This document shows positions 53,967 through 56,726 of a DNA stretch of 56,726 bases, piece by piece (the first letter of the stretch is position 1; every line of letters begins with the position of its first letter). Source of the DNA: Anaerovibrio lipolyticus (GTDB lineage: Bacteria; Bacillota; Negativicutes; Selenomonadales; Selenomonadaceae). The notes under the pieces were generated by a model. That model had not been told where the DNA came from, searched no databases, and worked only from the letters and a program-made list of their open reading frames with translations. Position numbers and translations under genes: made by a program. The DNA lies in contig NZ_JADYTY010000011.1 in NCBI RefSeq assembly GCF_021531495.1, positions 1 to 56,726 on the forward strand, written 5' to 3'.

Positions 53967-55747
53967 GCTTTGTTCATGTCTTGGATGATAATACCATTAA
54001 CAAAATCGCCGCTGGCGAGGTAGTAGAACGGCCTGCTTCTGTAATTAAGGAACTGGTGGAAAATGCCATTGATGCCAAAGCCGATCGTATTGAGGTGGAG
54101 ATTATGGCTGGGGGCACCAGCTTTATGCGGGTGTCAGACAATGGTATCGGCATGAGCCGGGAGGATGCGGAAAAGGCTATTTTGCGTCATGCTACCAGCA
54201 AAATTGTTCAGGTAGATGATTTGCAGGCTATTGCCACCCTGGGCTTTCGTGGAGAGGCTTTGCCCAGCATTGCCTCTGTTTCCAGATTTAACCTTCAGAC
54301 TAGACAGGCTGGAGCTGAGCTGGGGACGGAGATAAAAATCACTGGTGGCAAAACCACAGAGATAGGGGCGGCAGGCTGTAATCTTGGCACCACCATTCGA
54401 GTGGAGGATTTGTTTTTCAATACTCCAGCTCGCAAAAAATTTCTGAAAACCAACAATACTGAATCTGGCAGGATTAATGAATTTATTATTAAGCTGGCGA
54501 TTTCTCATCCAGAGATTGCCTTTAAGCTGATAAATAATAATAAATCTTCTCTTGCTACCCCTGGGCGGGGGGATTTGAAGGAAACCCTGCAAAGTCTTTA
54601 TGGGGCTTCTGTAGGTCAGTCTCTTTTGCCTTTGGAATTTGAGGATGAGGATATTAAGCTGTGGGGCTTTGTATCCAAGCCATCAGCTATTCGCAGCAGC
54701 CGCAGTTGGCAGACATTTATTGTAAATGGACGAATTATTGCCAGCCGGGCTATTGCTAAGGCTATAGATAATGCCTATCACGCCTTAATTCCCAAGAGCG
54801 GTTATCCTTTGATAGCACTTAATATAGAGATGCCTCAGCACACTATTGATGTTAATGTTCATCCGCAAAAGACGGAAATGAAATTCGAAGATGAGAGCAG
54901 GATTTTTAAGGCGGTGTACAAGGCTGTGCTGGATGCAGTACGGCCTAAGGGACAGGTGGGACAGCTTGGTCAGCTAGCTGCCCAGGCCGATCATGTACAG
55001 CAGCATGTGGAAAAGGGACTACAGGAACTAAATTTTGGTCAGTCAGTTATGAACTTCCCTCTTAGGGAAGAAAAGCCTGCTATGACCTGGCAAGAGGGGA
55101 CGATAGCTCTGGCTCAGGATAAATCAGTAAAATCGGTACAATCAGTAGTTGATGAAGAGGAAAAATTGCCAACAGCAGGTATGATTCCTATTGGTCAGGT
55201 GGATGATACCTATATTATTGCTCAGGACGGAGATAGCCTCTATATTGTGGATCAGCATGCAGCCCATGAAAGGGTGCTTTTTGATAGATTTTCTGCTCAG
55301 GCGGAGCATATTCCTAGTCAGCAGCTGCTGGTGCATTTGATTTTGGATTTTAGTACCCATGAAAGTCAGATTATTGAGGAAAATCTGGAGCTGCTAGCTG
55401 GTCTTGGCTTTGGTCTGGAGCCTAGCGGTCCTAATCAATTCCGCTTAATGGAGGTACCTGCTGATGTGCCTAGTAGTCAGGCAGAGGAATTTATTCGAGA
55501 GGTGCTGGCTTCCATGGAGGAGTTGCACAGACCTACGGCAGCAGAGCTAAGACAGGCTGTTTTGGCTACTACAGCCTGTAAGGCAGCTATTAAGGCTGGC
55601 TTCAAGCTGAATTATCGTCAGATGGAAATATTGCTGCAGGAGCTGAATGATACAGCTATGCCTTATACCTGTCCTCATGGCAGGCCTACGATTATTAAAT
55701 TTAGCAGTGATGAGCTGGCCAAAATGTTTAAAAGAACAGGATTTTAG
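53963..55747 (+). CDS. mutL: DNA mismatch repair protein MutL
   Basis: A 594-residue GHKL ATPase and endonuclease. LDDNTINKIAAGEVVERPAS, ELVENAIDAKADRI, DNGIGM and TLGFRGEALPSIASV are the nucleotide-binding motifs. The C-terminal endonuclease site reads DQHAAHERVLFD, where the last position of DQHA(X)2E(X)4E is Asp rather than Glu. Other C-terminal signals (ATTACKAAIKAG and CPHGRPTIIKF) are present, so nuclease function is probably retained. Confidence 0.96.
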   Translation: MSFVHVLDDNTINKIAAGEVVERPASVIKELVENAIDAKADRIEVEIMAGGTSFMRVSDNGIGMSREDAEKAILRHATSKIVQVDDLQAIATLGFRGEALPSIASVSRFNLQTRQAGAELGTEIKITGGKTTEIGAAGCNLGTTIRVEDLFFNTPARKKFLKTNNTESGRINEFIIKLAISHPEIAFKLINNNKSSLATPGRGDLKETLQSLYGASVGQSLLPLEFEDEDIKLWGFVSKPSAIRSSRSWQTFIVNGRIIASRAIAKAIDNAYHALIPKSGYPLIALNIEMPQHTIDVNVHPQKTEMKFEDESRIFKAVYKAVLDAVRPKGQVGQLGQLAAQADHVQQHVEKGLQELNFGQSVMNFPLREEKPAMTWQEGTIALAQDKSVKSVQSVVDEEEKLPTAGMIPIGQVDDTYIIAQDGDSLYIVDQHAAHERVLFDRFSAQAEHIPSQQLLVHLILDFSTHESQIIEENLELLAGLGFGLEPSGPNQFRLMEVPADVPSSQAEEFIREVLASMEELHRPTAAELRQAVLATTACKAAIKAGFKLNYRQMEILLQELNDTAMPYTCPHGRPTIIKFSSDELAKMFKRTGF

Positions 55748-55771
55748 CCAAGGAGAAGGGGGCTTTGCTGG

Positions 55772-56554
55772 TTGGTGAAAGCAATTGTTACAACGGAAAG
55801 AAAATGTCGTGAGGAAAGTGTGGCTTTGGCTCAGGAGCTATCAGCAAGGCTTCAGATAGATTATGTGGAACGGCATAAGGAATCTGTGGGCAAGCTGATG
55901 GAGAAATATGCTGTGGAGGCAGTGCTGGTGGCGTATCCTCAGGAGCTGAAGCTGAATAGCAGTTCTGGGGAAATGTTTTTTCACCCCAATATGTCCCAAC
56001 TGCGGGTAAAGAATCTCCGCAAGGGGGAAAAGGACCATATGTCAGAGGCTATGGGGCTGCAGGAGGGGATGTCTGTCCTGGATTGTACCTTGGGCTTTGG
56101 GGCAGATGCTATTGTGGCCAGCTTTGGCGTGGGGGAAAAGGGCCGTGTGGTTGGAGTAGAAAGCAGTCCCTTGATTGCAGCGGTTACTGGTCATGGTTTG
56201 CAGCATTTTCTGCCGGGAAATTATCCCCTTTATGGGGCTATGCGCCGTGTAGAAGTGGTTAATATGGATTATTTGGACTATTTGCGGCAACAGCCGGATA
56301 ATGCCTATGATGTGGTGTATTTTGATCCCATGTTTCGCAAGCCCTTAACTGCCAGTAATGGAATCTCTCCATTGCGCAGTGTGGCCAATCATGCAGCCTT
56401 GTCGGTGGAGGCGGTGGAGGAAGCCAAACGGGTGGCCAGAAGCAGAGTTGTGATGAAGGAAGCCAATGGCAGTGAGGAATTTGGCAGATTAGGGTTTAAG
56501 AAAATTATGGGGGGAAAGTATTCCAAGGTGCATTATGGGGTAATGAATTTGTAG
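55772..56554 (+). CDS. RsmJ-like SAM-dependent methyltransferase
   Basis: A 260-residue class I methyltransferase. Start codons TTG 55772 and GTG 55775 are adjacent; AAGGAG is 16 or more bases upstream, so the exact start is uncertain. VLDCTLGFGADAIVASFGVG is the SAM-binding loop, VVYFDPMFRKPL the catalytic DPxF region. This layout fits the RsmJ family (16S rRNA G1516 N2-methyltransferase), commonly found behind mutL in Negativicutes and other Firmicutes. A terminator follows. Confidence 0.8.
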   Translation: MVKAIVTTERKCREESVALAQELSARLQIDYVERHKESVGKLMEKYAVEAVLVAYPQELKLNSSSGEMFFHPNMSQLRVKNLRKGEKDHMSEAMGLQEGMSVLDCTLGFGADAIVASFGVGEKGRVVGVESSPLIAAVTGHGLQHFLPGNYPLYGAMRRVEVVNMDYLDYLRQQPDNAYDVVYFDPMFRKPLTASNGISPLRSVANHAALSVEAVEEAKRVARSRVVMKEANGSEEFGRLGFKKIMGGKYSKVHYGVMNL

Positions 56555-56607
56555 GCGGTGCAAATTTTGATTTGCCGAGTTGCCTATCTCCCTAAATATT
56601 GGAAATG

Positions 56608-56662
56608 AAAGTCGTTATGTCAAAGGTTTCTGAAATACAGCCTGAGGTCATAACGACTTTTG
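56608..56662 (+). terminator. Terminator after the methyltransferase gene
   Basis: AAAGTCGTTATG (56608-56619) and CATAACGACTTT (56649-56660) pair perfectly over 12 bp, with T residues after. The remaining bases to 56726 show no gene. Confidence 0.88.
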
Positions 56663-56726
56663 CTCTGTCCGACTTAATGGCCCTATCTGATGATTTATAC
56701 TAACGCACAGATACCGCTTGTCGCTG

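Overview
The window looks like chromosome of a diderm Firmicute of the class Negativicutes. This rests on Firmicutes-type gene order and Shine-Dalgarno usage (ecfA1-ecfA2-ecfT-truA, an L7Ae-type gene before rpsL, miaB-mutS-mutL) together with a Gram-negative-style type IV pilus operon containing PilM/PilN/PilO-like genes. Genus cannot be set from sequence alone.

Layout. 1-1450: a small DUF3791/DUF3990-like cassette flanked by short promoter-terminator units that may be small RNAs. 1496-6244: ECF transporter ATPases and T component, truA and a YabN-type methylase/MazG fusion. 6289-6758: HU. 6951-18381: one long ribosomal run (L7Ae-like, rpsL, rpsG, fusA, tuf, then the S10 operon and the start of the spc operon), which stops after rpsN; rpsH and all later spc genes are absent.

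18382-33850 is an accessory island of mosaic composition. Its left part is AT-rich: a strongly folded, apparently non-coding stretch (18400-18674), then a compact restriction-modification locus with two related PD-(D/E)XK nucleases of TdeIII type, two methyltransferases of different classes and two small regulators. Its right part has higher GC and looks like a phage-satellite-type element: DUF6076-like protein, excisionase-like protein, primase-helicase, ten GGTAGCAG iterons, small zinc-ribbon genes, an HK97-type major capsid protein, an HNH nuclease, TnpW and a large serine recombinase. No portal, protease, terminase or tail gene is present. The recombinase is split by a 1349-bp IS3-family insertion with a 3-bp target duplication; removing it restores the frame exactly, so the island was probably immobilised recently.

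33855-37678: an NYN/PIN-like protein, a MoxR-type AAA+ ATPase and a VWA protein. 37788-38085: a very small hydrophobic-peptide gene with a strong promoter, repeats and a perfect terminator. 38099-40447: iron-sulfur flavoprotein, ASCH-like protein, hotdog thioesterase and aroE. 40558-48615: an eleven-gene type IV pilus/competence-pseudopilus operon (two ATPases, PilC, prepilin peptidase, five pilin-like proteins, PilM-PilN fusion, PilO). 48662-56726: tmcAL on the minus strand, then miaB, mutS, mutL and a SAM methyltransferase.

Most notable: the paired nucleases with paired methylases (a possible heterodimeric restriction enzyme for an asymmetric site), the iteron array beside the primase-helicase, the capsid gene without packaging partners, the structured non-coding block at the island edge, and the spc operon ending exactly where the island begins.
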